Source: Pezicula radicicola (taxonomy: Eukaryota > Ascomycota > Leotiomycetes > Helotiales > Dermateaceae). Taken from it: a stretch of DNA of 64,000 bases. Positions 23,625-33,416 of this stretch are shown here, piece after piece. Below the pieces are notes generated by a model. The model made no database searches and was not told the DNA's origin. It saw nothing but the letters and a program-made list of their open reading frames with translations. The translations under genes were made by a program, and so were the position numbers. Where the stretch lies: positions 65,200-129,199 of the forward strand of contig PDUO01000060.1 of NCBI GenBank assembly GCA_003008705.1, written 5' to 3'. The first letter of the stretch is position 1. Every line of letters begins with the position of its first letter.

Positions 23625-25271
23625 ATGGACCAAATGCTTGCTATCGTCGAGACCTCTAAAGTCATATATCTTGCGATCCTGCTCGGCGCTGTAGCTGTTG
23701 TCGTGTTATGGCTACGACGCGACCGCAGGTTGGATTCGGTACCAGGCCCAAGCGGAGGTTATCCTCTGATAGGCCTTGGCTTGTATCTCCCGCTCAATGC
23801 TGCTACACTCTTCCACGATTGGGCGTTGCAGTATGGAGATATCTTCAAGATTCGCGTGGGCTGGTATAACATGGTTGTTATCAACACGCCGGATGCTGTA
23901 CGGGAGATTCTTGAAAAACAGGCTATCTCTACGTCCTCCAAAGCACCTGCGCCAATGAGCCATGACATCGTCACTGGCGGCAAGCGTATGCCAACGATGC
24001 CTTATGGGCCTCACTGGCGTGCTCAGCGGTCGCTGGTGCGTGTGATTACCACGGTGCCTATGACAGCGACCTTTCTCCCGAGCCAGGAGTTCGAAGCGAA
24101 ACAGCTGCTCTTTGACCTGGCCACGAATAATGATAACCAACGCGAATTTTACCAACACATGCGTCGTTATGCTTTCAGCATCATCATGACCAACACCTTC
24201 GGCGAGCGGGTCAAGAATTGGGACCACCCAGACGCGCAAAACGCAGTGAAAAGCCAAGAAATACTCCGGGGAACTATGCGGCCGTTCTCCTTCCTCGTCG
24301 ACGAGCTGCCCCCGCTTCAACGCCTCCCACGCTGGCTTCAACCTGGCCATAAAAAGGCAAATACGGCCGCCAAACAAGTCTTGGACATCAAGATGGCGCT
24401 CTGGCGGCGCATCGAGAAACAGTTCGAGGAAGGCAAAGCTCCGCACTGCTACGCACGCGAGATTCTCGAGAAGAAGGAATCGTGGTACACTACAGGGCTG
24501 GACGATGAGGATCTAGCCTGGGTGACCGGTGGGCTCATCGAGGCGGGCTTCGAGACGACCGCTGTCGCGTTGAACAGTCTGGTTCTTTACCTGGCAGCCA
24601 ACCCACAGATCCAGGAGAAGGCTCAGGAGGAGTTGATGCGCGTCATCGGTCCGGACCGCCTGCCCAGGTTTGACGACATGCACAATTTGTCCTACATCCG
24701 TGCCTGCGTCAAGGAGGTCCTACGCATCAACCCTATGCTCATCCCAGGCGTACGGCACTACACCGACGCCGACGTTGTGTACAAGAACCATGTCATCCCT
24801 AAGGGAACGGTGCTAATTACCAATACATCCTTCCTGCACTTCGATCCCCACCGCTACAACAACCCGTTCGACTTCATGCCCGAGCGCTTCCTGAACCACA
24901 AGCTCTATAGCTCCGAGTACGCGGCTATGAGCGACCCTTACGCTCGTGATCATTTCACCTTTAGCACCGGTAGGAGAACATGCCCGGGTGCGCGCCTAGC
25001 CGAGAACTCGCTGGACATTGCGCTCGCTAGCATCCTCTGGGCTTTTGAGATCCGACCAGCGCTCGTGAACGGCGTCGAGGCCAACGTGGATACCGGCGCC
25101 GACGCGTTCTTCCCTGGGCCTTTCCATATCCCGAAGCCTTTTGCCGCTAGGTTCGTCCCGAGGGACAACGTGAGACTTGAAGTCATTAAAACACAGTGGG
25201 ATATTGCGATGAGGGATGGCTATGACCTGAGAGGCGTACAGGTGGATATCGACGGCGTAGTTAAAGACTAA
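23625..25271 (+). CDS. cytochrome P450 monooxygenase
   Basis: Intronless gene of 548 residues. The ATG at 23625 (MDQMLAIVETS) is followed directly by a hydrophobic anchor (VIYLAILLGAVAVVVLWL), so the enzyme should sit in the ER membrane. Then come the proline-rich hinge (SVPGPSGGYPLIG), the I-helix oxygen-binding motif EAGFETT, the ExxR pair (E364, R367 in KEVLRINP), a PERF-type motif (MPERFL) and the haem loop FSTGRRTCPGARLA with axial Cys near 453. It resembles the O-methylsterigmatocystin-oxidoreductase-like group of fungal P450s. It likely hydroxylates or oxidatively rearranges the polyketide. A long AT-rich transposon relic follows it immediately. Confidence 0.95.
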   Translation: MDQMLAIVETSKVIYLAILLGAVAVVVLWLRRDRRLDSVPGPSGGYPLIGLGLYLPLNAATLFHDWALQYGDIFKIRVGWYNMVVINTPDAVREILEKQAISTSSKAPAPMSHDIVTGGKRMPTMPYGPHWRAQRSLVRVITTVPMTATFLPSQEFEAKQLLFDLATNNDNQREFYQHMRRYAFSIIMTNTFGERVKNWDHPDAQNAVKSQEILRGTMRPFSFLVDELPPLQRLPRWLQPGHKKANTAAKQVLDIKMALWRRIEKQFEEGKAPHCYAREILEKKESWYTTGLDDEDLAWVTGGLIEAGFETTAVALNSLVLYLAANPQIQEKAQEELMRVIGPDRLPRFDDMHNLSYIRACVKEVLRINPMLIPGVRHYTDADVVYKNHVIPKGTVLITNTSFLHFDPHRYNNPFDFMPERFLNHKLYSSEYAAMSDPYARDHFTFSTGRRTCPGARLAENSLDIALASILWAFEIRPALVNGVEANVDTGADAFFPGPFHIPKPFAARFVPRDNVRLEVIKTQWDIAMRDGYDLRGVQVDIDGVVKD

Positions 25272-26545
25272 GGTTGTGGTAGATAATAGATCTAGTTAAC
25301 TATAGTAGTTACTATTATAAAACATAAATTTTTACTATCTACTTAACTATTATAAGTGTAAATGTAATATAGTATATATAGTAATATATTATTATAAAAC
25401 TATCTAATACTCTTTATTATTTTTAATACTTAGATTAAATTAAAAAGAAATTTTAATTAATTAATAATTTAAGTATTATATATACTAAAATTAAATACTA
25501 CTTAATCACTATAACTCTAATTAATATTATATTAAAATAAATTATAAAGTAAAATATATAAAAGATTAAAAAACTATTAAAACTAATTATTTTATTTTTC
25601 TTAGTTTCTATAAATATAATAATATTAGTAATAATTATAGATAAAGAAGAAAACTATATAACTTCACTACTTATATAAATAGTCTAGTTACTAACAAATA
25701 AAAACTAAGTAATAAGCGACGAACTAAGTAAGAAAGTAACGTGACAACCTACCCCGCTTACAACAAAAAGTATATCACCCTCGATATAAACAACCCTAGT
25801 ATACAGAAATCCCCTAGCGTCTATATAAATCAAAGCTCTTAATTATCTTCCTAATAGTCCGGTTCCACGAATTGTAACTAGGCCTAGGGAAATCGATTCT
25901 AGAATTAGTATAGTGGGTTATTTCGACTATTCGAAGTCTAGCTCGAATTAGGTTGTTGGTTCAAATTGTACTGCCCTTTGCTTTACTGTTGATTTAGTGG
26001 GCATGTAAGGTGTTATAGCCTCTGGTTGCTCTGGTGGCTTTATATGGGCTGGCGTCTACGTTCTATTATCTCGAATTGCGAGCTCTTAGCCTATGGGAAC
26101 GTCTATAGGTGATGGTTCTTCCGATTCTGGTTCGACAGTAGGTTGTTTATAGGAAGAAGAAGAAGCTGAAAATAGTTCCTTGTCCTTACGGGAAGATGAA
26201 GAAGTTGCTTGTTTTGGGCCTATGTTAGTGTGGGTTCTAATATTGATCTAGAGGTTAACGTAGGGATGGCGATACTATAGAAAGCTCATTTAAGAGGTCT
26301 AATAGCATATAATATTATAGATTCGATTTGGAGGTTAGATCTTAAGGTCTTGCTACTGTTTGTAATAGTTCCATTCTATTATAAGGGGTTGATCTAGAAT
26401 AATTATAGAAGAAGAAGAAGAGAACTGTGTGGTCACGCTGGCTATATAAATGGTCTGGTCACTAACTAATGGAAACTAAGTAATAAGCGACGAGCTAAGT
26501 AAGTAAGGAGTAACATGACACTTTCAGAACGTGATTTTATCTAGT
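25272..26545. mobile_element. decayed LTR-retroelement relic in AT-rich block
   Basis: From 25280 to 25640 the DNA is nearly pure A+T. Two direct repeats of about 115 bp lie at 25630-25746 and 26398-26520. They share AACTAAGTAATAAGCGACG and end in TGACA. Copy 1 differs from copy 2 almost only by G-to-A and C-to-T changes, the RIP signature. Between them (about 26040-26260), the minus strand reads a Gag-like Ser/Glu/Pro-rich segment (PTVEPESEEPSPID) broken by stops. On the minus strand the repeats begin TGTCA, as LTRs do. I interpret this as an internally deleted LTR element. Confidence 0.55.
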
Positions 26546-27934
26546 TTATGTATATGTATCTAATTCCCTTAACCTGTTTCTAATTATATTTGTGACTCTT
26601 GAATACTCGCCCCGTAGCCATATACCAAGGCTTTGATATAGTCTATCCCCGTTGTGGCCGCTATTTTGCTCCCCAAGAAATTGGCTGCCAGGGTGATAGG
26701 ATACGATCTGATCAATCAGACCGGCCACTCTCCTAACCTCGCAGGCCAGCAGTTGGATATTCAAGGCGGACTGTACCCTAGGGTCATCCACGCTGAAAGC
26801 ACCAATGGAAATTCTCGCCGGCGCCCCCGTAGGTCCGCATTTTAGCATCGTGTTGCTGTCCCCCTCGGTACTAATGGGCGAGACAAGAGAGTTCCACGTG
26901 GAAGACGAAGTGGACGGCGCACCACCTGTTGCGTGCTGGTACCGCGTTAGGATGGCCGAGATGAGCGACGCGTAGAGCATCATTAGGTAGGGCGAGCCAG
27001 CACAGGAACAGGCCAGGAGGGAAGAAAGCCGATCGATGGCCTTGCGATTAACAAGCAGCAAGTGGTCCAACGCCATCTCACCGTTCCTACTACTATGTGG
27101 CGCCAATGCTCCTCCCTCCGGCGACGATACCGCAAGGTTCCCTGTTTGCCCGTTCCAACTGGAATTGGTGAATAGCGATGTCCCTAGCAACTCTTTGGCT
27201 TCTCGGTGGCAATCATGGTCCTTGCCGCCCTTGGGCGAGCTTCCGCCTATGTCTGACGGCGGCTGGCCCATCAAATTGCCAGGCAAGTCAAGCTTTTGCC
27301 ATGCCTCTATGTATGTGGAGTGTCGGATGCTGGCTGCCACACTGCTGTCAAATTGGTCTGCGAGCATCCATTCTTCACCGAAAGGGAAAGAGGGAAAATT
27401 CGACAGCGATGTGCCGGGCATGTTGTCGTCCGGGAACCCATCCAAGTTGAACATGGCAATGCTGCTATTGTCGTTGTTGTTATCGTCGTTGTTATCTACT
27501 GAATCCCACGCGTACGACATGAGCGAGTCGCTGAGGCTGGGGCTGGTGCTGGTACTGGTGCTAGTACTGGTGCTAGTACTGGTGCTAGTACTGGTGCTAG
27601 TACTGGTGCTAGTACTGGTGTTGGTGTTGGTGTTGGTATTGGTGTTGGTATTGGTATTGGTATTGGTATTGGTGCTGGTGTTGGTGTTGTTGTTGGTGTT
27701 GGTGTTAGTGCCGGTCTTGGCGCTATTGAGTGTTGGATCCCGTGGCGGCTTCCCTACTTTTCTGGAAATGCCGTAAACACAAGTTATGCCATAAGTGATA
27801 CAGCGTCCACACTTCGGATGCTTTCGATCACATTTAATCTTGCTGGTGCCGCACCCATCACAACTAGATCGCATCTTTGGCTGTCGCGGTGGTTGTTGTG
27901 GACTAGTACCGGTAGCCATAATGATAGGCGTCAT
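26546..27934 (-). CDS. AflR-like Zn2Cys6 transcription factor
   Basis: Single-exon gene of 462 residues, the probable pathway-specific activator. The N-terminal binuclear zinc cluster has Cys at 25, 28, 35, 42, 45 and 52 (SSCDGCGTSKIKC onward). It is followed by a basic linker ending GISRKVGKPPR, as in AflR-type regulators. Residues about 72-135 are an extraordinary run of alternating Asn-Thr then Ser-Thr dipeptides. The C-terminal half has the AflR regulatory-domain pattern (CSCAGSPYLMMLYASLISAIL, then VRRVAGLIDQIVSYH and a terminal IIRNRLREL helix). An ATG five codons downstream (MATGTSP) is an alternative start. No AflS-like partner is present. It is flanked by transposon relics on both sides. 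Confidence 0.9.
   Translation of the reverse strand: MTPIIMATGTSPQQPPRQPKMRSSCDGCGTSKIKCDRKHPKCGRCITYGITCVYGISRKVGKPPRDPTLNSAKTGTNTNTNNNTNTSTNTNTNTNTNTNTNTNTNTSTSTSTSTSTSTSTSTSTSTSTSTSPSLSDSLMSYAWDSVDNNDDNNNDNSSIAMFNLDGFPDDNMPGTSLSNFPSFPFGEEWMLADQFDSSVAASIRHSTYIEAWQKLDLPGNLMGQPPSDIGGSSPKGGKDHDCHREAKELLGTSLFTNSSWNGQTGNLAVSSPEGGALAPHSSRNGEMALDHLLLVNRKAIDRLSSLLACSCAGSPYLMMLYASLISAILTRYQHATGGAPSTSSSTWNSLVSPISTEGDSNTMLKCGPTGAPARISIGAFSVDDPRVQSALNIQLLACEVRRVAGLIDQIVSYHPGSQFLGEQNSGHNGDRLYQSLGIWLRGEYSRVTNIIRNRLRELDTYT
27538..27720 (-). repeat. coding minisatellite encoding (NT)n and (ST)n in the regulator
   Basis: On the plus strand the unit is the 12-mer GTGCTAGTACTG and related 6-mers GGTGTT/GGTATT. 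In the minus-strand reading frame they encode alternating Asn-Thr and Ser-Thr. All units are multiples of 3 bp. On the other strand the tract reads as a long Leu-Val run, which is an artefact of the repeat. Confidence 0.9.
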
Positions 27935-28335
27935 GCTAAGATACTAGTAAGTCTTGTGAAGTCTTGTGTGAAGCCCGAAAGCTTAATCGTGGAGATCATG
28001 GAGGACATCCGCTTTTTTAAATATTAGTTTCAATGGGCCTTGCCGCCAGGTTTAATACCTGAGAAATTAGGCGAGGGAGCTAACAGCAGTTCAGGAGATA
28101 CCTCCCGAAGCCACCCTGCTGACAGCAGGCTGTGCCATAACCTCACATTGCAGTCAAATCCTGCTGTGCCTTCACCTCACATTGTAATCAAATCACGTAA
28201 AAATACGAAGAAGTAACCATTTCATGAGAGAAATTACATGCACCCCCGGGGTGCCCACTGACTAGTCATATTGGTACACCGCCTGCCTACACTCGTAATT
28301 TATATAGAAATGCGCGTAACCGTAAGTCCTGACGA
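27935..28335. other. regulator promoter region, no gene seen
   Basis: This is the upstream region of the minus-strand regulator. The block TGCCTTCACCTCACATTG near 28168 is echoed by CATAACCTCACATTGCAG near 28137, a short imperfect direct repeat around CCTCACATTG. Nothing else is evident. Confidence 0.35.
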
Positions 28336-28844
28336 CCTTACTAAACAGTACGGAACGCCGTAGTGAGTGGTAGGCTCAAAATGTGATTTTTGCATTTTTA
28401 TTATTAGTAGAGAGACCCTATCGGGAATTCGCGGGCACACCCTAATATAATTAATATAAACTCTATATATTATTAATATTAAAACTAGAAATACAAGCTA
28501 TGGCACCCTGAAAATACAGGCTATAGTACCCTAAAAATACAGGCTGTAGTGCCCCGAAAAATACAATCTGTAGTGCCCTAAAAAATACAAGCTATAGTGC
28601 TCTGAAAAATATAAACTATAATTGAAAATAGTATATAAGCTAAAGGTAAATAAATTAAAGATATAGAAACTTAAAATAATATATTTTCTATAGTAATTAT
28701 AGTCTACTCCCGATAATTACCTAGCGAAGGGTGTGTTTAAAGAGATTATTAAGGGTACTACTATATTAAATTTTACGTTTTGAGCCTACTACTCACTACG
28801 GCGTTCCGTAAACGTAAAACAGAGGCTCGCCTACTTTAGTAAGG
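28336..28844. mobile_element. inverted-repeat element with an internal minisatellite
   Basis: The ends read CCTTACTAAA (28336) and TTTAGTAAGG (28844). Further in, a 37 bp arm at 28350-28386 (ACGGAACGCCGTAGTGAG then TAGGCTCAAAA) has its near-exact inverted match at 28773-28809. The right arm has about 20 extra bases between the terminal and inner blocks, so the left arm carries a deletion. The inner arm itself starts with a small palindrome (CGGAACGCCG). The interior is AT-rich with a 23-bp tandem repeat and no coding sequence. It looks non-autonomous, family unknown. Confidence 0.65.
28491..28620. repeat. 23-24 bp tandem repeat, about 5.4 copies
   Basis: The units read approximately ATACAGGCTRTAGTGCCCT followed by 4-6 A. 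Five full copies run without spacers and differ mainly by transitions. It lies inside the inverted-repeat element at 28336-28844. Repeats without spacers in a fungal genome are a minisatellite, not a CRISPR array. Confidence 0.8.
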
Positions 28845-29257
28845 CACAGTAATACAATACTTTCCTAATAAAACGTTAACTTTTTTTACTATCTAAATTT
28901 TTTTTTATAATAACTTTATAATACAACGATTAATTCTACCCTAAAATAGCCTAGATACTAATAACTTTATAATAAATATTTCTCTATCTTTAGAATATTT
29001 TAATAAGTATTACTACCTTTTTAAAAAGTTTATATTAAACCTTATATAATAATATACTTATTTTATAATTATATAAGATTTATAATTTAAAAAGTAATAG
29101 TTAGTGCTAAGGTACTAAATAAGCTCTATAGTCTTAGGTGCATTGTACTATACTAAGTTTTACGCTAAGAAAGTTAAAGTTAATTTTGCTAGTAATAATC
29201 CCTACTAGTAAATAATCTTCTTTCTAGTTGTACCTCCTTCTAAGAACCACAGACAAA
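28845..29257. other. AT-rich gene-free block
   Basis: Very AT-rich sequence with no coding potential, between the inverted-repeat element and the 3' end of the flavin monooxygenase. It is consistent with RIP-mutated repeat debris. Confidence 0.5.
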
Positions 29258-30892
29258 CTACTTTGCGATTGGAACGCCTCGGACTCGGTTCAGAAGGCTG
29301 TGTACATCATCCGGAAGAGAATCCCCACGCCAGGCGACCATCCCATCTGGACGAACAAGCACCAGCCGAGACTGGTAAAGATTTGCTACCTCGGCATCTT
29401 TGATAGTGATACATTCCAATGGGAGGCCAACTTCATGAGCAGCATTCACTAGATTTTGGTTATCACCTGGTGCATCTGTAACAAGACAGAGGAGAACAAA
29501 ACCGTTGCCGAAGAGATCGATTGTTGACTTTCCGGCTTCCAACCAGTAATGCGGCGCACGATGTCCAGGTCGCGCCGTCTGGATATATGTCTCAGCATTA
29601 TCAGGTGGTGCCACTGAGCCGTCGGGCACAATGAGAGGCGACTCTGCATAGTTATATCCCAGTGCAATACCGAGAGCTTGGAACTCTTGGGCAACCACGG
29701 CGGCTAGTCTCTCACCCAGGACACGCCTCTGCTCGTCTGCCTCAGGGCCTGTCTCCAGCACCTTATCTCTTCCTTGGCGGTCTTTATGGACCTGGAAGTT
29801 TCGAGAGGAGGTGGAACTGTTGCGGAGGGCAATTGGCCGCCTCTCGGTGTTGTAAGCTTCGATGAGGCTGGGTCCTCCCCAACCCTCAACAAGGGCCTGC
29901 AAAATCCAGCTCAAATCCCTCACATCGCCAAGTCCAGTATTCAAGCCGTGCCCACCAGTAGGTGACATGACATGCGCCGCGTCTCCAGCCAGGAACACGC
30001 GACCCTCGTTGTACTTCTCGGCGACAAATTGGCTTCGCCTCCATTGGCTCATGCTTATCACTTCGTACCCGGCATCTTCACGGCCCAGAGCTTTCCGCAG
30101 TGGCGTGTGGATATCGAGGGTGTCAAGATCGATCTTCTCCGTGACACCCATGAGGGTGAAGCGCCACAAATTCTTGCCATCGATGGTGGTGAAATTTCCC
30201 CAGACCCCCTCGGGGGAGATAAAGGCGTAGCGCTCCGCTTTGCCGCCGAAGGTGTTGTAAAGTCCAAGGTCAACCTTCACAATGGCGCTAGTGGCGTAGC
30301 CGAGGTTCTGGCCGTCGAAGCCAATGCCTAAATCCTTGCGCAGTGTGCTGGCCGCCCCATCGCATGCCACAACATAGTGTGCACGTATCTCCTCGGATTT
30401 CCCGTCCTTTAGGTTCGTCACGAAGACGGTCACGCCGTCACTATCCTGCTTACATCCCACACACTCGACCTCGTAGCGGATGTCTGTCATGTTCTGGGCT
30501 ACCACAGCACGAGCAAGCAGCGGGTCAAACAGAAACTGCGGGCAGCGTCTCATCATCTCGCTGGACTCGGGGGGAACCTCACGGTCCTTGGCCGCAGGCA
30601 TCTCGAGACGACCGATGTACTTGCCATTGAGGCTGGTAGAAAAGGCTGTGTCGCCAGGCAGGTCGTCTGGGTAACCCGAATTGGCCACGCCGTCGACGAC
30701 TCCCAGAAACCGACAGTATTCCATAGTACGCTCGTCCAGGACACTTGCCTTAGCATAGATTCCGGTGTCGGCTTCAGAATGCCGCTCAACGATTGTCGAA
30801 CGCACTCCACGCCTTCCCAAGTCGAGGGCCAAGGCGAGGCCGACCGGGCCTCCGCCAACGATGAGTACGTCGAGAGGGATCGCGGGACTCAT
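29258..30892 (-). CDS. FAD-dependent aromatic monooxygenase (class A, PHBH fold)
   Basis: Single-exon gene of 544 residues from the ATG at 30892 (MSPAIPLDV). The frame is open further upstream but contains no earlier Met. The N-terminal Rossmann motif is VLIVGGGPVGLALA. The DG motif lies in VACDGAASTLRKDLGI, and the second FAD motif is GRVFLAGDAAHVMSPTGGHG. The C-terminal part from about residue 400 fits the thioredoxin-like tail of phenol-hydroxylase-type enzymes. It should use NAD(P)H and O2 to hydroxylate a phenolic ring, or do a Baeyer-Villiger step. It neighbours the questin-oxidase-like gene in the same orientation and is plausibly co-regulated with it. The substrate is unknown. Confidence 0.92.
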   Translation of the reverse strand: MSPAIPLDVLIVGGGPVGLALALDLGRRGVRSTIVERHSEADTGIYAKASVLDERTMEYCRFLGVVDGVANSGYPDDLPGDTAFSTSLNGKYIGRLEMPAAKDREVPPESSEMMRRCPQFLFDPLLARAVVAQNMTDIRYEVECVGCKQDSDGVTVFVTNLKDGKSEEIRAHYVVACDGAASTLRKDLGIGFDGQNLGYATSAIVKVDLGLYNTFGGKAERYAFISPEGVWGNFTTIDGKNLWRFTLMGVTEKIDLDTLDIHTPLRKALGREDAGYEVISMSQWRRSQFVAEKYNEGRVFLAGDAAHVMSPTGGHGLNTGLGDVRDLSWILQALVEGWGGPSLIEAYNTERRPIALRNSSTSSRNFQVHKDRQGRDKVLETGPEADEQRRVLGERLAAVVAQEFQALGIALGYNYAESPLIVPDGSVAPPDNAETYIQTARPGHRAPHYWLEAGKSTIDLFGNGFVLLCLVTDAPGDNQNLVNAAHEVGLPLECITIKDAEVANLYQSRLVLVRPDGMVAWRGDSLPDDVHSLLNRVRGVPIAK

Positions 30893-31849
30893 TGTGCCTC
30901 GAGGTTGGCTTGACGTGATGTGTACAGAGGTTGTAGATTTATTTGAGTCAATGCTGACAATGCTGAGAATGCTGATTGAAGTCTGTTGTAGCACAGTGAA
31001 ATGACTGCCTTGACGAAACTAGACTTACTTAAGTAAGTGTATATATGCCTAACTGAAAACGCATATTACCCGACCAGACCCCCCGAAAGATTGCGGACTC
31101 CCCATAAAACATGCAGTTAAAGCCCGACGCACCTCGGCGGCATGGACCGAATCATCCAATGTATCGAAACAGCGAGGCTTTTTTGACCATACCTCTGGGT
31201 CCGGAGGGTTCATTTCAAGGTTATTGACCACTCACTGGGTTATTAACAGTGTCAGAACACTACGTGTGTTCGGCCTATTTGATACCCTTGGTATTATGAT
31301 TATGATGTATCTCTGGGAGAATGGGCCAGCCGGCTGCTTCCGAGGTACTACTCAGTCTTTAACTATACCAAATAAACTCGGTGGTGCCTGACTGCTGTAC
31401 CATAACGAGTTTGATGTCCTCTCCCTCGCTTCATGGGTTTGCTTTCGCGACCTTGATACCGAGTACGAAGTGTAGGTACCTACAACATTCTACAAAGGTA
31501 AGTTCAATAGTAATATAAAGTCAAGAGTCGAGATCTTTCAAAAGAAAACGGGCAGAATAGAAGCCTAATGCGGCCCTCAATTCAACAAAACCACAAGATT
31601 AGCTTTATCCATATAGAAGCATGGCGCATTACTTGTACTATATCAATAGAGAACTACATGTACTTGATAATCCTATTTCGAACGACCATAGCGAATATCA
31701 TTTAGCTGTGAATCATGGGTAATTGATGATCCTCGCCTACGACGCAAGCAATAGACAACCAAAAATGGGGACAAGTGAAAAGGCAGTTTCGATTGGGTTT
31801 CGATTATCATAAGATTTTAAACAACTATGGTGACAATGCAGGGCTGGTT
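30893..31849. other. intergenic region, monooxygenase promoter
   Basis: This holds the promoter of the flavin monooxygenase, with TATATATGCC near 31040, and the 3' flank of the next gene. A Gal4-type CGG-N6-CCG (in CCGGCTGCTTCCGAGG) lies near 31328-31343. No gene was seen. Confidence 0.4.
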
Positions 31850-33416
31850 TCAGGAACGAACCTCCCCCTCCAGCTCAGGAACATGGTCCCAGGAGTGCTC
31901 CAGTCCTCCGTAGAAGACCCATCTCGTCATGTTGTTTACCACCATTTCGCCACCGTGGCCTACTCGTTGCATGATTCCCGGGGCAGCCGCTGGCAGCGTG
32001 TTTCCATTCGTCTTGTCCATTGCCATTTCAATCGAGTCCATTCCCATGTGCGCGATCTTGATCAAGTCCGCCTTGGCAATGGGGAAACCCGGCGCCGGCT
32101 CGCCCCGCTGCTCGGTACTGTACAAGGCTCTGATAAGCTTTGCTGCGTGCCCCTCGTCACGATAGACGATGGAGCGGTGAATGAGCTCTGACCAGCCATG
32201 TTCGGGATACCGGGGTTGGTAATCCAGGATGCGCCGGGTATCCAGTGCCGGGCTTCCGCAGGCGGCGTACATCATGGCACTGGTTCTAGCTCCGGCCTCG
32301 AGCATGTGCGCCTTGTCTTGATCGGATATCCCATCCTGCGCCAGGATGACCGGGTAGATGACAGAGGTCGTGGCCGAGTGCAGCGTGACAAAGTCCAAGG
32401 CTACGCGCTTACCCGGTTGCTGGGCGGCGGCAACCACGTACATGCTGGTGTACATGAGGTCGGTCATCTTTGCCTGTAGGTCCTCTGGATCCGGACTGAC
32501 CTGGAACTGGCTCAGGTAAGGCGCGAGCTGCTCGGCAGTCACGCGCGTGAGGAGACCATCCGCAAGCTTGTTGAAAGGATCCGTGAACTTCACACCGTTG
32601 CGTATGGCGGGATCGTTGTGCAGACTGTTGATCGTGTCAAGCAGCGATCGGGAGGGCACGGGCTTATTCAATCGGACATAATCATCGGTGGGCGACAGGA
32701 AAAGTGCCGGCCAGGTCTCATGGACGCAAGCTCCGGCAAGTGCTTCGGCGACGAGACTCGGCTGCTGGAATTCCAGACCACAGCCGAGGGAGATGATGGG
32801 ATGCAGGAGGTCTGCGATAAATTATTTTGTTACCTCATCGTTGGGGGGGAAAAACTTGCACTTCTGGGAAGACTGGTGCTGAGGTTACTTACCTGAATAC
32901 ATGCGGCAGAACACGCTATTCGCGACATCATCACCCTTGAGCAGGTACTCCTTGATGGTAGCTGTGACGCCCATCCCCGCGATTTCCCCTTCGAAGAACT
33001 TCAAGAAATCGCCATAGCAGCTGTTATTTCCAAGACACTCCTTATAGACAAGGGGATCCTTCAGATTCTTCCCCTGAGATGGTGTTGTCTGTCCTGTCTC
33101 AATCGGGGTCTGGTAGGCCTGGTTGTATTCCCACATGTCTTGTATCTCCTCAGGCGACGCACCCAGGGCCCAGAGGGCCAGGAGGTGGTGAACGATGTGA
33201 TCTACATTTCAGGTCAGCGTTTTGCTGCGAAGCACTCTTTCTGGCTCGCTTAGTGGCCTACTGACTGTGGAATGTGGCTTTCCATCGTGTGTGGTACAAT
33301 GCATGGTTGATAACGAGGAACTCGGATGCTTTCTTTGCGCTCCCGTCCCTCAGACCACCAACAGTGGTGTAGCCAGGGGTGGTATCCGGGGACAACTGGA
33401 CAGTGGTGGTAGCCAT
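31850..33416 (-). CDS. questin-oxidase-like / AflY-like Baeyer-Villiger oxidase
   Basis: Three exons (introns 33202-33265 and 32812-32892) join in frame to 473 residues starting MATTTVQLSPDTTPGY. The pattern is that of the questin oxidase-like family (DUF4243). It has His-rich INHALYHTRW and HIVHHLLALWALGAS early, then KEYLLKGDD, a Cys-His mid-region (LLHPIISLGCGLEF), the AEALAGACVHE segment and the C-terminal KIAHMGMDSIEMAMDK and WVFYGGLEHSW. Characterised members (AflY in the sterigmatocystin branch, and questin oxidases) take part in oxidative cleavage of anthraquinone rings. It probably acts late in this pathway on an aromatic or quinone intermediate. It is the last recognisable tailoring gene before the repeat-rich border. 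Confidence 0.88.

Noticed and set aside
27036..27776. 246-codon plus-strand frame with a long Leu-Val run
   Set aside because: The run is the reverse reading of the regulator's Asn-Thr/Ser-Thr minisatellite, and the zinc cluster supports the minus strand.
28491..28620. possible CRISPR-like array of 23-bp repeats
   Set aside because: There are no unique spacers between units, and the host is a fungus. It is a minisatellite inside an inverted-repeat element.
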